A stretch of DNA of 64,000 nucleotides. Origin: Streptomyces halobius. GTDB lineage: Bacteria > Actinomycetota > Actinomycetes > Streptomycetales > Streptomycetaceae. Under the pieces are notes generated by a model that was not told where the DNA came from, made no database searches, and saw only the letters and a program-made list of their open reading frames with translations. The stretch is from NCBI RefSeq assembly GCF_023277745.1, contig NZ_CP086322.1, positions 744,001 through 808,000 of the forward strand, read 5' to 3'. The stretch's first letter is position 1. Each line of letters starts with the position of its first letter. This document shows, in pieces, positions 16,625 through 24,774 of the stretch. The position numbers and the translations under genes are program-made.

Positions 16625-17410
16625 CTACTCCTTCGAACGGCGGCGGGATGCCGTGGTGGTTCGAGGGCTTATCGGCCGCCTACCCGCGAGCGCGTCATCG
16701 GAGGCCGCTGTGTCCGCCTTCGTCGCGCCGTGACCGGGTCCGTGTTCCGTCGGCCGGCCGGCCTGCTCAGTAGCTGGTGGACGGCGGCGGAGGGACGGCA
16801 GGAAACGGGGCGTGCTCGCCGCGTACGTTGTCCAGGCTACGCCGAACCGGGCCGCGACCTCGGCCTCCTCGCGGCGAGCCAGGCGTTGGTAGACCCAGAC
16901 CAGCACGGGGAACATCACCAGCGTGGGCAGGGTCGGCCACATCAGCAGGAACCCTGCCATGATCGCGAGGAATCCGGTGTACTGCGGATGGCGGATCCGC
17001 GCGTACGGGCCCGCGGTCGCTAGCCGGCCCTCTTTCTGGGCGGCGAGCAACTGCCGCCATCCGGAGATGATGAGGACGAATCCGACGATGATCAGGACAT
17101 AGGCGGCGAGGTGGAACGGGCTCACGTGCGGGTCGGCCTTCCAACCGATCAGATCGTTCCACAGGTGGCCCTGCGCATGGCTGAACCCCAGGTTGGGGAA
17201 CCAGTTGCCGAGGGGCCCGGCCAGCAGGTAGATGGTCAGCGGAAAGCCGTACATCTCGGTGAACAGCGCCACCGCGAAGGCGGAGAAGCCACCCAGGACC
17301 CGCCAGTCCCGCCCCGATTTCGGGTGAAAGAAACTGCCCGCGAAGATCACAAGCAGCAGGGTGTTGATGACCACCAGGGCCCACAGGCCGTAGCCGTACT
17401 GGTCGTTCAT
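16625..17410 (-). CDS. ICMT/PEMT-type membrane methyltransferase
   Basis: 261 residues from ATG 17410, with GGAGGAGG upstream. Five to six membrane helices. The C-terminal half contains the isoprenylcysteine-methyltransferase-type SAM region YARIRHPQYTGFLAIMAG and RREEAEVAARFG. The last 45 residues are a hydrophilic tail. Such proteins in bacterial metal islands are common, but their substrate is not known. Translationally close to the downstream small membrane protein. Confidence 0.75.
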   Translation of the reverse strand: MNDQYGYGLWALVVINTLLLVIFAGSFFHPKSGRDWRVLGGFSAFAVALFTEMYGFPLTIYLLAGPLGNWFPNLGFSHAQGHLWNDLIGWKADPHVSPFHLAAYVLIIVGFVLIISGWRQLLAAQKEGRLATAGPYARIRHPQYTGFLAIMAGFLLMWPTLPTLVMFPVLVWVYQRLARREEAEVAARFGVAWTTYAASTPRFLPSLRRRPPATEQAGRPTEHGPGHGATKADTAASDDALAGRRPISPRTTTASRRRSKE

Positions 17411-17540
17411 CGTGCCTCCTCCGCTGCGTGCGTAGCTCGTCCGACCGTCGGATGCGCGGGCGAAGTCCGTCTGGCCGAGGCCGGCCCGCGCAGGGCAGCG
17501 TGCGCAGGTGTCCCGCACCTGACGGGCAGGCTTTGCCGGG

Positions 17541-17897
17541 TCACAGGTGCTTCTTGGTCCGGGGCCGCTCGGCGGTCGGTCCGGACTCCTGCCCGGACTG
17601 CTCTGCCTGTGCGGCCTGTGCCGCCTTCAGGGAGCGCAGCTCGGCCTGGAGAGCGCTGATCTGCCGGTCGGTCTCGCTGGGCGTGGAGGCGCTGGTCTTC
17701 TGTGCGCCGGCGCCGGTGGAGCAGGAGGAGCCCTGGCTGCCCGTCTTGCCCTTGCCGCGCATCATCAAGATCATGCTCAGCGGGCAGATGGCGAGGATCA
17801 GCAAGGGCAGTGCCACAACCATCCATGCGGGCTTGAGCAGGAGCAGGCCGATGGCGACGATGCCAAGTCCGATGAGGACTTTCTTGTTCAGGCACAT
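17541..17897 (-). CDS. Small CPxxM-motif membrane protein with coiled-coil tail (member 2)
   Basis: 118 residues from ATG 17897, with CGGAGGAATCCC upstream. Two helices (VLIGLGIVAIGLLLLKPAWM and VVALPLLILAICPLSMILMM) end in the CPLSMILMM block. A linker with a Cys and a heptad tail (QISALQAELRSLKAAQAAQ) follow. Same architecture as the genes at 16376 and 29204. The 267-bp gap upstream holds the leader described at 17898 and nothing else that I recognise. Confidence 0.65.
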   Translation of the reverse strand: MCLNKKVLIGLGIVAIGLLLLKPAWMVVALPLLILAICPLSMILMMRGKGKTGSQGSSCSTGAGAQKTSASTPSETDRQISALQAELRSLKAAQAAQAEQSGQESGPTAERPRTKKHL

Positions 17898-17937
17898 GGG
17901 ATTCCTCCGGGCGTATTTCTGCTACCACCAGCGGCGA
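17898..17937 (-). promoter_or_regulatory. Leader related to that of the gene at 14544
   Basis: The minus strand reads TCGCCGCTGGTGGTAGCAG and then TACGCCCGGAGGAATCCC before the ATG. Aligned with the 14545-14586 leader, most positions agree both in the CACTGG/GTAGC block and around the ribosome site, although the two encoded proteins are unrelated. Confidence 0.4.
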
Positions 17938-18164
17938 CGAAGGTTGAAGGCAAGCAGCAGGCCGGCGACCTGGGTGCTCTTACGGTGTGGCCGCGCAGAT
18001 GTCGCTGTCCGGTCATCAGCCCTCCTCGCAAGGCCGGTCGGCTCGTCGAGGCGAAGGACGGTGGCGGGCCGGGCGGGCCCCGGAATCGGGGACCGGCCCG
18101 GCGCGGAAAGAGTGGCCGGCGTGTCGCTGTGCGGGAGCTTCCGTGGCGGCGTCCAGGGGCGGGA

Positions 18165-18515
18165 TCAGCCCCTGCCATGGGGTCCGTCCTGGGACGCGCC
18201 GCCCATCATCGAGCCCATGGCTCCGCCGGGCATCATGCCCTTCATGTCCTTCGACATCATGCCGTCGGACATCATCTTCTCCATCTGCTGCCGCGCCGCG
18301 GCGCGGTCGCCGGCCGGCATCTGATCCGTGCAGTGCCGGATCATCGCTTCTTTGCCGCCGCCGCTGTCCGCACGGCCGTCAGGGTCGGAGATCTGCGTCG
18401 TGATGGGCTTGGGAGCGGGCTCGGTCGCGGCGAACGCGCCGGTGGCACCGTACGCTCCGAGTCCGCCGATGATGGCCGTCGCCGCCGCCAGGCCGATCGT
18501 CCTGCGCTTGATCAT
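18165..18515 (-). CDS. Exported methionine-rich protein
   Basis: 116 residues from ATG 18515. Signal peptide (RTIGLAAATAIIGGLGAYGATGAFAA). The mature C-terminal half is dominated by Met, Gly and Asp (QMEKMMSDGMMSKDMKGMMP, then GSMMGG), the type of soft-metal ligand cluster seen in exported Cu(I)/Ag(I)-binding proteins. GGAG precedes the ATG. Metal binding is inferred from composition. Confidence 0.65.
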   Translation of the reverse strand: MIKRRTIGLAAATAIIGGLGAYGATGAFAATEPAPKPITTQISDPDGRADSGGGKEAMIRHCTDQMPAGDRAAARQQMEKMMSDGMMSKDMKGMMPGGAMGSMMGGASQDGPHGRG

Positions 18516-18726
18516 GGGATCGCTCCTTGTCCACTGCTGGGGCCTGTACGTCATTGACGCTAGGCAGGCGCTGTGAAGGAGCCATGAAGTGCCGATGTGG
18601 GGTGTCTGTGCGCTCGCACCTGCGGGAGTCCCCGCACTGCGGGAGCGTCGTCCTGGACCGGAGTGACAGGCATTACCCGTGTGATCGCGTTGCCGTTCCT
18701 GGGAGTCCGAGCGAGAGGATGGCGTC

Positions 18727-18888
18727 ATGAACGCGGCGGACATCGGGGTTCTCATCGGAGCGGGCGGGCTGATCGCGCTGCTCGCCTGCTACTTCCTGGG
18801 GCCGAAGAAGGCACGGCTGGCGGATCTGCGGGGCGGGGTCCAGGAGATCGGCCCAGCCGAGTTCGCCGTCCGCGGGAAGTCCTTCTAG
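18727..18888 (+). pseudogene. N-terminal piece of a cupredoxin-type membrane protein
   Basis: 53 residues: one membrane helix then GPKKARLADLRGGVQEI. In actinobacterial relatives this start leads into a cupredoxin domain of about 100 residues with copper ligands. Here the sequence after GGVQEI becomes unrelated and stops 12 codons later. It is divergent from the Met-rich gene. Either a remnant or a minimal anchor peptide. Confidence 0.5.
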
Positions 18889-18967
18889 CTGGTCGTCAGC
18901 TGGATCAGCCCTTCGGGTGAGAGCAACGGCGTTGGCTGCGCGGAACCGGCGGCCGCTGCCTACGGTC

Positions 18968-19357
18968 ATGGGTATGGACATGCCCTGCGGCAACGCTGCG
19001 CGCTCCCGTATCCGCGGGGCGGTGCTGGCGATGCTGCTGCTGGGCTGCGTCTTCGGCGCCTGGGCCGGAGGCGGCTCCACCATGGCGGAGCCGATGGGAC
19101 ACGCGGCACAGTCCGGTCCCACCGCCGGGACGCTGGAAGACGGCACCGGGGACGCGGGCCACCCGTGCGCGAGGCAGGACGAGCGGTGCCCCGAGGGGCG
19201 CGTCGAGAGCAATGCGTACGCCGATGCGGCAGCGTCGGATCATCCGACGGCGGCCGACCAGCCGGTCCAGGCGGCCGCTCGCCTCGCGCCTGCCCCCAGG
19301 TTTCACGCGCCACCGTGTCCGGCGGGCCCCTTCTCTCTGTGCGTGATCCGGACCTAG
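18968..19357 (+). CDS. Small exported Cys-containing protein, unknown
   Basis: 129 residues from ATG 18968; an in-frame GTG at 18917 would add 17 residues. Neither has a clear ribosome site. One hydrophobic segment (GAVLAMLLLGCVFGAWAGG) is followed by an external part with GHPCARQDERC and a C-terminal Pro/Cys segment (RFHAPPCPAGPFSLC). It resembles the DUF6153-like proteins at 14732 and 22036 in plan only. Confidence 0.45.
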   Translation: MGMDMPCGNAARSRIRGAVLAMLLLGCVFGAWAGGGSTMAEPMGHAAQSGPTAGTLEDGTGDAGHPCARQDERCPEGRVESNAYADAAASDHPTAADQPVQAAARLAPAPRFHAPPCPAGPFSLCVIRT

Positions 19358-19562
19358 AGGTGCACAGGAGCGTCCGCCGGGACCTGTCGGCACAGTCGGT
19401 GGCCGGGGACAACGGGTGACCCGTGCGGGCGGGCTGGGCCCATCCGCCTGTCGCCTCTGATGCACCGGTCCGCGAGCACCACGTCCCCTCGAACTGTTCC
19501 TGGCAGTCCGCTCCTTCGCACCCACGTTCCCCCACGCCCACGCGCCACGCGAGGAGTCCGCC

Positions 19563-20282
19563 GTGCCCCACCACTCGTCCCTGACCATGCGCCCCGACCC
19601 ATCCACCGGACCGTTCCGCGCGACACCACTCACCCCCGGATGCCAGTCGGCCCTGACCGCCCGCACGCACGCGTGCGTGGGCGTCAGCCCGTTCAACAGC
19701 TACTTCTCCGTCGAGCGCGTCAACGCCCTGGCGCGCTGGGCACTCGATTCCTTCGACCGCGTGCACTTCTTCGTCCCGGACACCGCCGCCGTACACACCC
19801 TGGAGGCCCTGGGCTATCCGCCGGAGCGCGCCGCGTGGAAAGCGCGGCGCCAGGGACAGTACGTCCGGAACAAGATCGTCCGGGCCTTGTCCGCGGCCGG
19901 TATCAGCGAGCCCGGGGCCCACGTCCTCGACGGGCAGACCCTCGCGTCGAGCAACGCATACGCACGACTCCTTGAACAGGTGGGGAGCCGCTACCAGCAG
20001 GACGAGGTCTTCGCCCAGGCGTGCCTGGGGGCTTCGGCCTGGACGCTGGAGCGGCGCCTGTCTCCCGGGACGGTTCCCACACCTGCGCAACTGCGGTGTG
20101 CCGTGCGGTACTTCCTGGCCGAGCTCCCCCTGTTCCTGGACACCCCGCAGATCGCCGGTGTGACGGCCTCGGTGTTCTGCTACCACCAGGTGCCGGCGTT
20201 CCTCGACGACCTCTTCCACCACCGGCTCGCCCTGCGCCCCGCGGCCGGGCAGGGCTACGTGTGTCTGGCGGAGGTTCGGTGA
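19563..20282 (+). CDS. Cyclodipeptide synthase, NYH subfamily
   Basis: 239 residues from GTG 19563, with GAGGAG 6 nt upstream. It uses two aminoacyl-tRNAs to make a cyclic dipeptide. The pocket and catalytic residues align with AlbC at a constant offset of +5: Ser42 and Asn45 in GVSPFNSYFS, Tyr183 and Glu187 in RYFLAELP, Tyr207-His208 in VFCYHQVP. The basic tRNA-binding helix is present (AWKARRQGQYVRNKIVRAL). The length equals that of AlbC. No oxidase, P450 or methyltransferase partner lies beside it; a BlaI operator and regulator follow 47 bp later. Confidence 0.93.
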   Translation: MPHHSSLTMRPDPSTGPFRATPLTPGCQSALTARTHACVGVSPFNSYFSVERVNALARWALDSFDRVHFFVPDTAAVHTLEALGYPPERAAWKARRQGQYVRNKIVRALSAAGISEPGAHVLDGQTLASSNAYARLLEQVGSRYQQDEVFAQACLGASAWTLERRLSPGTVPTPAQLRCAVRYFLAELPLFLDTPQIAGVTASVFCYHQVPAFLDDLFHHRLALRPAAGQGYVCLAEVR

Positions 20283-20328
20283 ACACGGCCACAGCTGCGG
20301 ATCTGGACAGCCGACACCGGCAGGCCCG

Positions 20329-20345
20329 TACTATGGCGCTTAGGT
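20329..20345 (+). promoter_or_regulatory. BlaI-type operator O1 (autoregulation)
   Basis: TACTATGGCGCTTAGGT, 23 bp before the blaI-like start. It matches the 17-bp pattern ACCTA-N7-TAGGT seen at three other promoters of the island, with 8 of 10 half-site positions. Confidence 0.65.
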
Positions 20346-20368
20346 TTTCGTTCAGGGAGGCGGCTGGA

Positions 20369-20743
20369 ATGCGAGGCTTCGGCGAGCTGGAGCAGGCGAT
20401 CATGGACGTCGTGTGGGCCGCGGAGGAGCCGCTGCCGGTGCGCGAGGTCCTGGAGCGGCTCAACCGGAACCGGCCGCAGCCGCTGGCGTACAACACGGTG
20501 CAGACGGTGATGGAGATCCTGCACCGCAAGGGCTGGCTGTCCCGGGCGAAGGACGGCCGGGCCTTCCGCTACCGGGCCACGAAGGATCGTGAGGAGTACG
20601 CGGCCACGCTGATCGACCAGGTGTGGGCGACCGGCGCCGACCGCACCGCGACGCTGGTGCGGCTCTTCGACGAGCTGGACGATGCCGAGGTCAACGAGCT
20701 GCGGGCGGCGCTCGCCGCGCGCCGTGAGGGGCGCCGCGCATGA
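20369..20743 (+). CDS. BlaI/MecI-family transcriptional repressor
   Basis: 124 residues from ATG 20369. An in-frame ATG at 20333 lies inside the operator and lacks a ribosome site, whereas GGGAGG fits 20369. Winged helix of the BlaI type: GELEQAIMDVVW, VREVLERLNR, YNTVQTVMEILHRKGWLSR, then a dimerisation helix. BlaI repressors are relieved by cleavage through a partner M56 protease, which is encoded next in a 4-nt overlap. Operators nearby suggest it controls the copper/thiol genes at 21.8, 24.1 and 31.5 kb. Confidence 0.9.
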   Translation: MRGFGELEQAIMDVVWAAEEPLPVREVLERLNRNRPQPLAYNTVQTVMEILHRKGWLSRAKDGRAFRYRATKDREEYAATLIDQVWATGADRTATLVRLFDELDDAEVNELRAALAARREGRRA

Positions 20744-21720
20744 AGGCCGCGATCCTGCTGTTCGGCTACGCGGCCCTGGTCGGCACCCTGGCCCCGCTGC
20801 TCCTGACGCGTACGGGCTGGGCGGCGCGGGCGCCAAGGCTGGCTATCTGGGCCTGGCAGGCGATCACGGCCACGGTCGTGGTCTCGGTCGCGCTGGGCGG
20901 GCTCGTCCTGGCCGTGCCCACCGTGCCGGTGAGCGGGAACCTGGCCGAGATGCTGCACGCGTGTGTGATGGCGCTGCGCGCGCAGTACATGACGCCGGGC
21001 GGTGCGGTGGCGGCGGCGACCGGCACGGTCCTTGCGCTGGTCCTGCTCGGCCGTGTCGGCTGGTGCCTTGGGGCCGCCCTGTGGCGGGCGCGGCGGGAGC
21101 GGCGTCGGCACGCCGAGGTACTGGCGATGGTGGGATGTGAGCGCCCCGATCTGGGGGTGACGGTCCTGGACGACGATCGCCCCGCCGTGTACTGCCTGCC
21201 CGGCACCGGACACCGGATCGTGCTGACCTCGGCGGCGCTGGCCGCCCTTGAGCCGCGCGCGCTGGACGCGGTGATCGCCCACGAGCGGGCGCACATCCGC
21301 CAGCGCCACCACCTGGCCCTGGCCTACGCCGAGGCGCTGGAGCGGGCCTTCCCGAAGGTGGCGCTGTTCCGGGTGGCGGCGGTGGAGACGCGGCGGCTGG
21401 TGGAGATGGCCGCCGACGACGAGGCGACCGCCCGTACCGATGCGCTCACCCTGGCCGGGGCGCTGGTCGAGCTGGCCGGGGCGGGTGTGCCGGTGGCTTC
21501 GCTGGCGGCTTCCGGAGGCCAGGTGGCCGGACGCGTGCGGCGGCTGCTGGATCCGCCCCGGCCGTTGCGCCGCGCGGTCGTCTGGACCGGGACGCTGGTG
21601 GCGGGTGCGGTGCTGGCGCTGCCCCTGGCCCTGGCCGCCCAGCCCGCGGTGGCCGCGACCAGCACGGCCACGTGCCCGCTGCCGGATGCCCCCGTCGCCG
21701 AGGCGCGGCCTTCCGCGTAA
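20740..21720 (+). CDS. M56-family membrane metalloprotease (BlaR1-like, no sensor domain)
   Basis: 326 residues, ATGA overlap with the repressor gene. Four membrane helices; between helices 3 and 4 the zinc motif HERAH (in VIAHERAHIRQRHH) and, 70 residues later, the Glu/Asp region VEMAADDEATARTDAL. The last helix (GTLVAGAVLALPLALAA) is near the C-terminus and no penicillin-binding domain follows, so the signal differs from that of BlaR1. It presumably cuts the BlaI partner when the inducing stress is sensed. Confidence 0.85.
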   Translation: MKAAILLFGYAALVGTLAPLLLTRTGWAARAPRLAIWAWQAITATVVVSVALGGLVLAVPTVPVSGNLAEMLHACVMALRAQYMTPGGAVAAATGTVLALVLLGRVGWCLGAALWRARRERRRHAEVLAMVGCERPDLGVTVLDDDRPAVYCLPGTGHRIVLTSAALAALEPRALDAVIAHERAHIRQRHHLALAYAEALERAFPKVALFRVAAVETRRLVEMAADDEATARTDALTLAGALVELAGAGVPVASLAASGGQVAGRVRRLLDPPRPLRRAVVWTGTLVAGAVLALPLALAAQPAVAATSTATCPLPDAPVAEARPSA

Positions 21721-21797
21721 TGCCCATGTGGGCCGGGCTCGGACATGTGAATAGCCCAAGACGGTCGGGCTCGGATATCTGATAAGTTCACCTCATC

Positions 21798-21814
21798 ACC
21801 TATGGAGCTTAGGT
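21798..21814 (+). promoter_or_regulatory. BlaI-type operator O2
   Basis: ACCTATGGAGCTTAGGT, the best match to the 17-bp palindrome (all ten half-site bases). It is 15 bp before ATG 21830 and should control the four-gene run 21830-23879. Confidence 0.7.
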
Positions 21815-21829
21815 AATGGGGTGACGTGC

Positions 21830-22045
21830 ATGCCCAAGACCGCCACGGCCAAGAATCCGCAGGCGGCCCATCGCCGGGACCGGATCGTCATGTGGACGGC
21901 GCTGTGTCTGGGTCTCGTACTGTTCGCTTCGAGCCTGCTCGGCAACATGTTGGGCTTCGTCGTGCTGCCCTTCGATCCGCACCGTATCTACGGGCAGGTC
22001 GGCGGCATCCTGCTGATGCTCTTCGGGCTCACCCGGTGGCGCTGA
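21830..22045 (+). CDS. Small two-helix membrane protein
   Basis: 71 residues from ATG 21830; GTG 21821 in frame would add three. Basic N-terminus, then two helices (VMWTALCLGLVLFASSLLG and IYGQVGGILLMLFGLTRW). First gene after operator O2. No family recognised; its tail overlaps the next start. Confidence 0.55.
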   Translation: MPKTATAKNPQAAHRRDRIVMWTALCLGLVLFASSLLGNMLGFVVLPFDPHRIYGQVGGILLMLFGLTRWR

Positions 22046-22473
22046 CCGCCGTGCGCCGCGGTTCGACGCCGGGTGCCGCCGCCCGGCTTGTGACCATCGT
22101 CCTGACGGTCGTGGCCGCCACCGTCCTGGCCTGTACGGCGGCCACCGCCGCGCCGCGGTCGCCCGCCCCGGCCTCGGCCGCGCACCACATGACCCTTTCG
22201 GTGCGGTCGGATGCCGCTGTCGTCGTCGCTTCCTCGGCGGCCGAGGCGATGGAGTGCGAGCAGTGCGTCGAGGACGGTCACTCCTCCTGCGGCCGGTCGA
22301 CCGTCGGTGACGCTGTCCGTGACGCCTCGCCTCGCCAGGCGGCGTTCGCGGTGCATGGTCCCGGGCCGCCGGACGTCGTCTCCCCGCGGGCGTGTCCGCC
22401 TTCGCCGGCGGGTTCCGCTGTCGCGGATCCCCACCCTTCGGACCTCCATCTCCTCCAGCGCCTGCGGGTGTAG
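22036..22473 (+). CDS. Exported Cys/His-rich small protein (DUF6153-like)
   Basis: 145 residues from GTG 22036, overlapping the previous stop; GTG 22051 is an alternative start. Signal segment (LVTIVLTVVAATVLACTAATAA). The mature part has MECEQCVEDGHSSC, a four-ligand Cys/His cluster that could hold a soft metal, and ends in a Pro-rich tail. Member of the BlaI-type O2 run. Confidence 0.55.
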   Translation: MALTAVRRGSTPGAAARLVTIVLTVVAATVLACTAATAAPRSPAPASAAHHMTLSVRSDAAVVVASSAAEAMECEQCVEDGHSSCGRSTVGDAVRDASPRQAAFAVHGPGPPDVVSPRACPPSPAGSAVADPHPSDLHLLQRLRV

Positions 22474-22584
22474 AGCGCCTCGGCGGAGCCGCCCGTACGC
22501 GGCCACCGCCTCCGTGCCCCTCACCACACCGCACGAGCGACAGCACCGCCGCCTGACCGGAAGCGGCGGGGAGAAGGACATGCC

Positions 22585-23217
22585 ATGGGTTCCAACGCGA
22601 AAGCCAAGACGGCGGACCGCAAGGCGCGCATCGCGGAGATGCGCCGCGCCGAGCAGGCCCGAGAGAAGCGCAACCGGATCATCGCGATCACCGCGTCCGC
22701 GGTGATCCTCGCCGGAATCGTCGGCGGTGGCTGGTACCTCGTCGACGCCGCCAATGAAAAGGAGCAGGCCAAGGCCGCCCCGGTCGAGGGCGAGAAGACC
22801 TGGGACAAGCTCAGCCAGAACCACGTCGAGCAGGCCGTCGACTATCCGATGAGCCCGGCCGCCGGCGGCGACCACCACCCGGTCTGGCTCAACTGCGACG
22901 CCGAGGTCTACACGAAGGAAGTGCCGGAGGAGAACGCCGTGCACTCCCTGGAACACGGCGCCGTCTGGATCACCTACAACGACACGGCCGCCAAGGGTGA
23001 CGTCACGGCGCTCACCGAGAAGGTGAAGAAGACGCCGTACTCGTTCATCAGCCCCTACAAAGACCAGTCCTCGCCCATCGCCCTGAGCGCCTGGGGCCAC
23101 CAGCTCAAGATCGACAAGGCGTCCGACCCGCGCGTGGACCGGTTCCTCGACAAGTACGTCCAGGGCGCCCAGACCCCTGAGCCGGGCGCCTCCTGCAGCG
23201 GCGGGAGCATGGCATGA
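22585..23217 (+). CDS. DUF3105 protein
   Basis: 210 residues with GGGGAGAAGGA before the ATG. A basic N-terminus, one membrane helix (IIAITASAVILAGIVGGGW), then the DUF3105 domain with its hallmark His set: NHVEQAVDYPMSP, GGDHHPVWLNC, AVHSLEHGAVWITY. The family is often found beside DUF305 and copper genes in actinobacteria. Its biochemical role is not established. Overlaps the DUF305 gene by ATGA. Confidence 0.85.
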   Translation: MGSNAKAKTADRKARIAEMRRAEQAREKRNRIIAITASAVILAGIVGGGWYLVDAANEKEQAKAAPVEGEKTWDKLSQNHVEQAVDYPMSPAAGGDHHPVWLNCDAEVYTKEVPEENAVHSLEHGAVWITYNDTAAKGDVTALTEKVKKTPYSFISPYKDQSSPIALSAWGHQLKIDKASDPRVDRFLDKYVQGAQTPEPGASCSGGSMA

Positions 23218-23879
23218 GCGACACGGCTGACCTGACCGGAACGGCCGATGCCCCCCGCAATCCCGCCCGGTGGCTGCCGTACGCCGCAGCCGCCCTCGCG
23301 CTGTGCCTGGCCGTCATCGCCCTGATCGCCATGACGACCTCGCGGGCCGACGCCACGTCCCCGGGCGCGGGCTCGGCCGAGGCCGGGTTCGCCCGGGACA
23401 TGGCCGTCCACCACCAGCAGGCGGTGGAGCTGTCCTTCATCGTGCGCGAGCGCACCGACGACGATGAAGTGCGGCGCCTCGCGTACGACATCATCAACAC
23501 CCAGGCCAACCAACGCGGCATGCTGCTCGGGCAGTTGGAGACGTGGGGGCTGCCGAAGTCCTCGCAGCGGCCGCCCATGGCATGGATGGACCACGACATG
23601 GACTACGAGCCGCGCGACGGGTCTCTCATGCCCGGCATGGCCACCAACAGCGACATGGACCGGCTGCGCGAGGCCGAGGGCAAGGACGCGGAAGTGCTCT
23701 ACCTGGAGCTAATGACCGCCCACCACCGCGGCGGCGTGGACATGGCCCAGGGCGCCGCCGACCTGGCCGAGGACCCGCTGACCGTACGCCTGGCGAAGGG
23801 CATGGTGCGCGGGCAGCAGTCCGAGATGAAGCTGATGGCCGACATGCTCGCTAAGCGTGGCGCAAACTCCTCGAAGTGA
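23214..23879 (+). CDS. DUF305 (ferritin-like, copper-associated) exported protein
   Basis: 221 residues. One N-terminal helix (LPYAAAALALCLAVIALIA), then two four-helix-type repeats with the DUF305 motifs FARDMAVHHQQAVEL and LMTAHHRGGVDMAQG. The paired HHQ/HHRG histidines and many Met residues (MAWMDHDMDYEP, MPGMATNSDMD) fit copper binding, as proposed for this family. Translationally coupled to DUF3105. Confidence 0.88.
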   Translation: MSDTADLTGTADAPRNPARWLPYAAAALALCLAVIALIAMTTSRADATSPGAGSAEAGFARDMAVHHQQAVELSFIVRERTDDDEVRRLAYDIINTQANQRGMLLGQLETWGLPKSSQRPPMAWMDHDMDYEPRDGSLMPGMATNSDMDRLREAEGKDAEVLYLELMTAHHRGGVDMAQGAADLAEDPLTVRLAKGMVRGQQSEMKLMADMLAKRGANSSK

Positions 23880-24024
23880 GCCCCGCGGGGGCGGCAGCCC
23901 GGCCAGTACACCGCCCCCGTGGACGCTGGACGGCCCCGGGAGGGAGCAGACGGCAAGGGGTGGCCCCGTGGGGCAGGGGGTGTCCGCGGTGCCCGGACCG
24001 GCCTGTCATAGACTCCCAGCGAAT

Positions 24025-24041
24025 ACCTAAACTGCTTAGTT
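24025..24041 (+). promoter_or_regulatory. BlaI-type operator O3
   Basis: ACCTAAACTGCTTAGTT, 58 bp before the Sco1 start. Nine of ten half-site bases match ACCTA-N7-TAGGT. It should control the Sco1, PCu(A)C, DyP and CtaG run. Confidence 0.65.
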
Positions 24042-24099
24042 TTTGCGCTGGTGCAGCCTCCGCATCACCGCCTTCTCCACCCCCTGAGGGTTGTTCATC

Positions 24100-24774
24100 A
24101 TGCGTCGACGCACCGTGCTCGCCGCCGCGCTCAGCGCAGGCGCCGCACTCACTCTCTCCGCCTGCGGCAGCGACTCCGGGGCCAAGACGGGGGACGAGGA
24201 CAAGCCCGTGATCTCCGGCAACGCCACCGAAGGCCCCGAAAAGGCCGCGATCGTCCTCGACCAGCCGTTCGCCAAGCCGGAGCTGGTCCTGACCGACACC
24301 CACGGCGAGAAGTTCGACCTGCGCAAGGAGACCGAGGGCAAGCTGACCCTGCTCTACTTCGGTTACACCCACTGCCCGGACGCCTGCCCTCTGACCGTGA
24401 GCAACCTGGGTGTCACCTACCGGGATCTGCCGAAGGCCGACCGGGACAAGCTGCGGATCGTCTTCGTGACCACCGACCCCGAGCGCGACACCCCCAAGGA
24501 GCTCGGCAAGTGGCTGCGCAGCGCCGGGCACGAGGACTTCATCGGACTCAGCGGCGACTACAAGACGGTCGAGGCCGCCGCCCGGAGCGTGGGTGTGGGC
24601 ATGGCACCGCCGGAGAAGGACAAGAAAGGCAACGTCACCGCCACCCACGGCAAGACGGTCCTGGCCTTCTCCCCCAAGGACGGCAAGGCCCATGTCATCT
24701 ACAGCGGCGAGCGCGCCACCGCGAAGGACTACTCCAAGGACCTGCCGAAGCTGCTCAAGGGGCAGCTGCCGTGA
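24100..24774 (+). CDS. Sco1/SenC-type copper chaperone lipoprotein
   Basis: 224 residues from ATG 24100 (CCTGAGGG upstream); the in-frame TTG 24091 has no spacing for it. Lipobox LTLSAC. Thioredoxin fold with the copper-binding CxxxC in FGYTHCPDACPLT and a distal His in THGKTVLAFS. Sco proteins deliver copper to the CuA site of cytochrome c oxidase. The next three genes (PCu(A)C, DyP, CtaG) repeat the known Streptomyces arrangement for extracellular copper trafficking. Confidence 0.92.
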   Translation: MRRRTVLAAALSAGAALTLSACGSDSGAKTGDEDKPVISGNATEGPEKAAIVLDQPFAKPELVLTDTHGEKFDLRKETEGKLTLLYFGYTHCPDACPLTVSNLGVTYRDLPKADRDKLRIVFVTTDPERDTPKELGKWLRSAGHEDFIGLSGDYKTVEAAARSVGVGMAPPEKDKKGNVTATHGKTVLAFSPKDGKAHVIYSGERATAKDYSKDLPKLLKGQLP

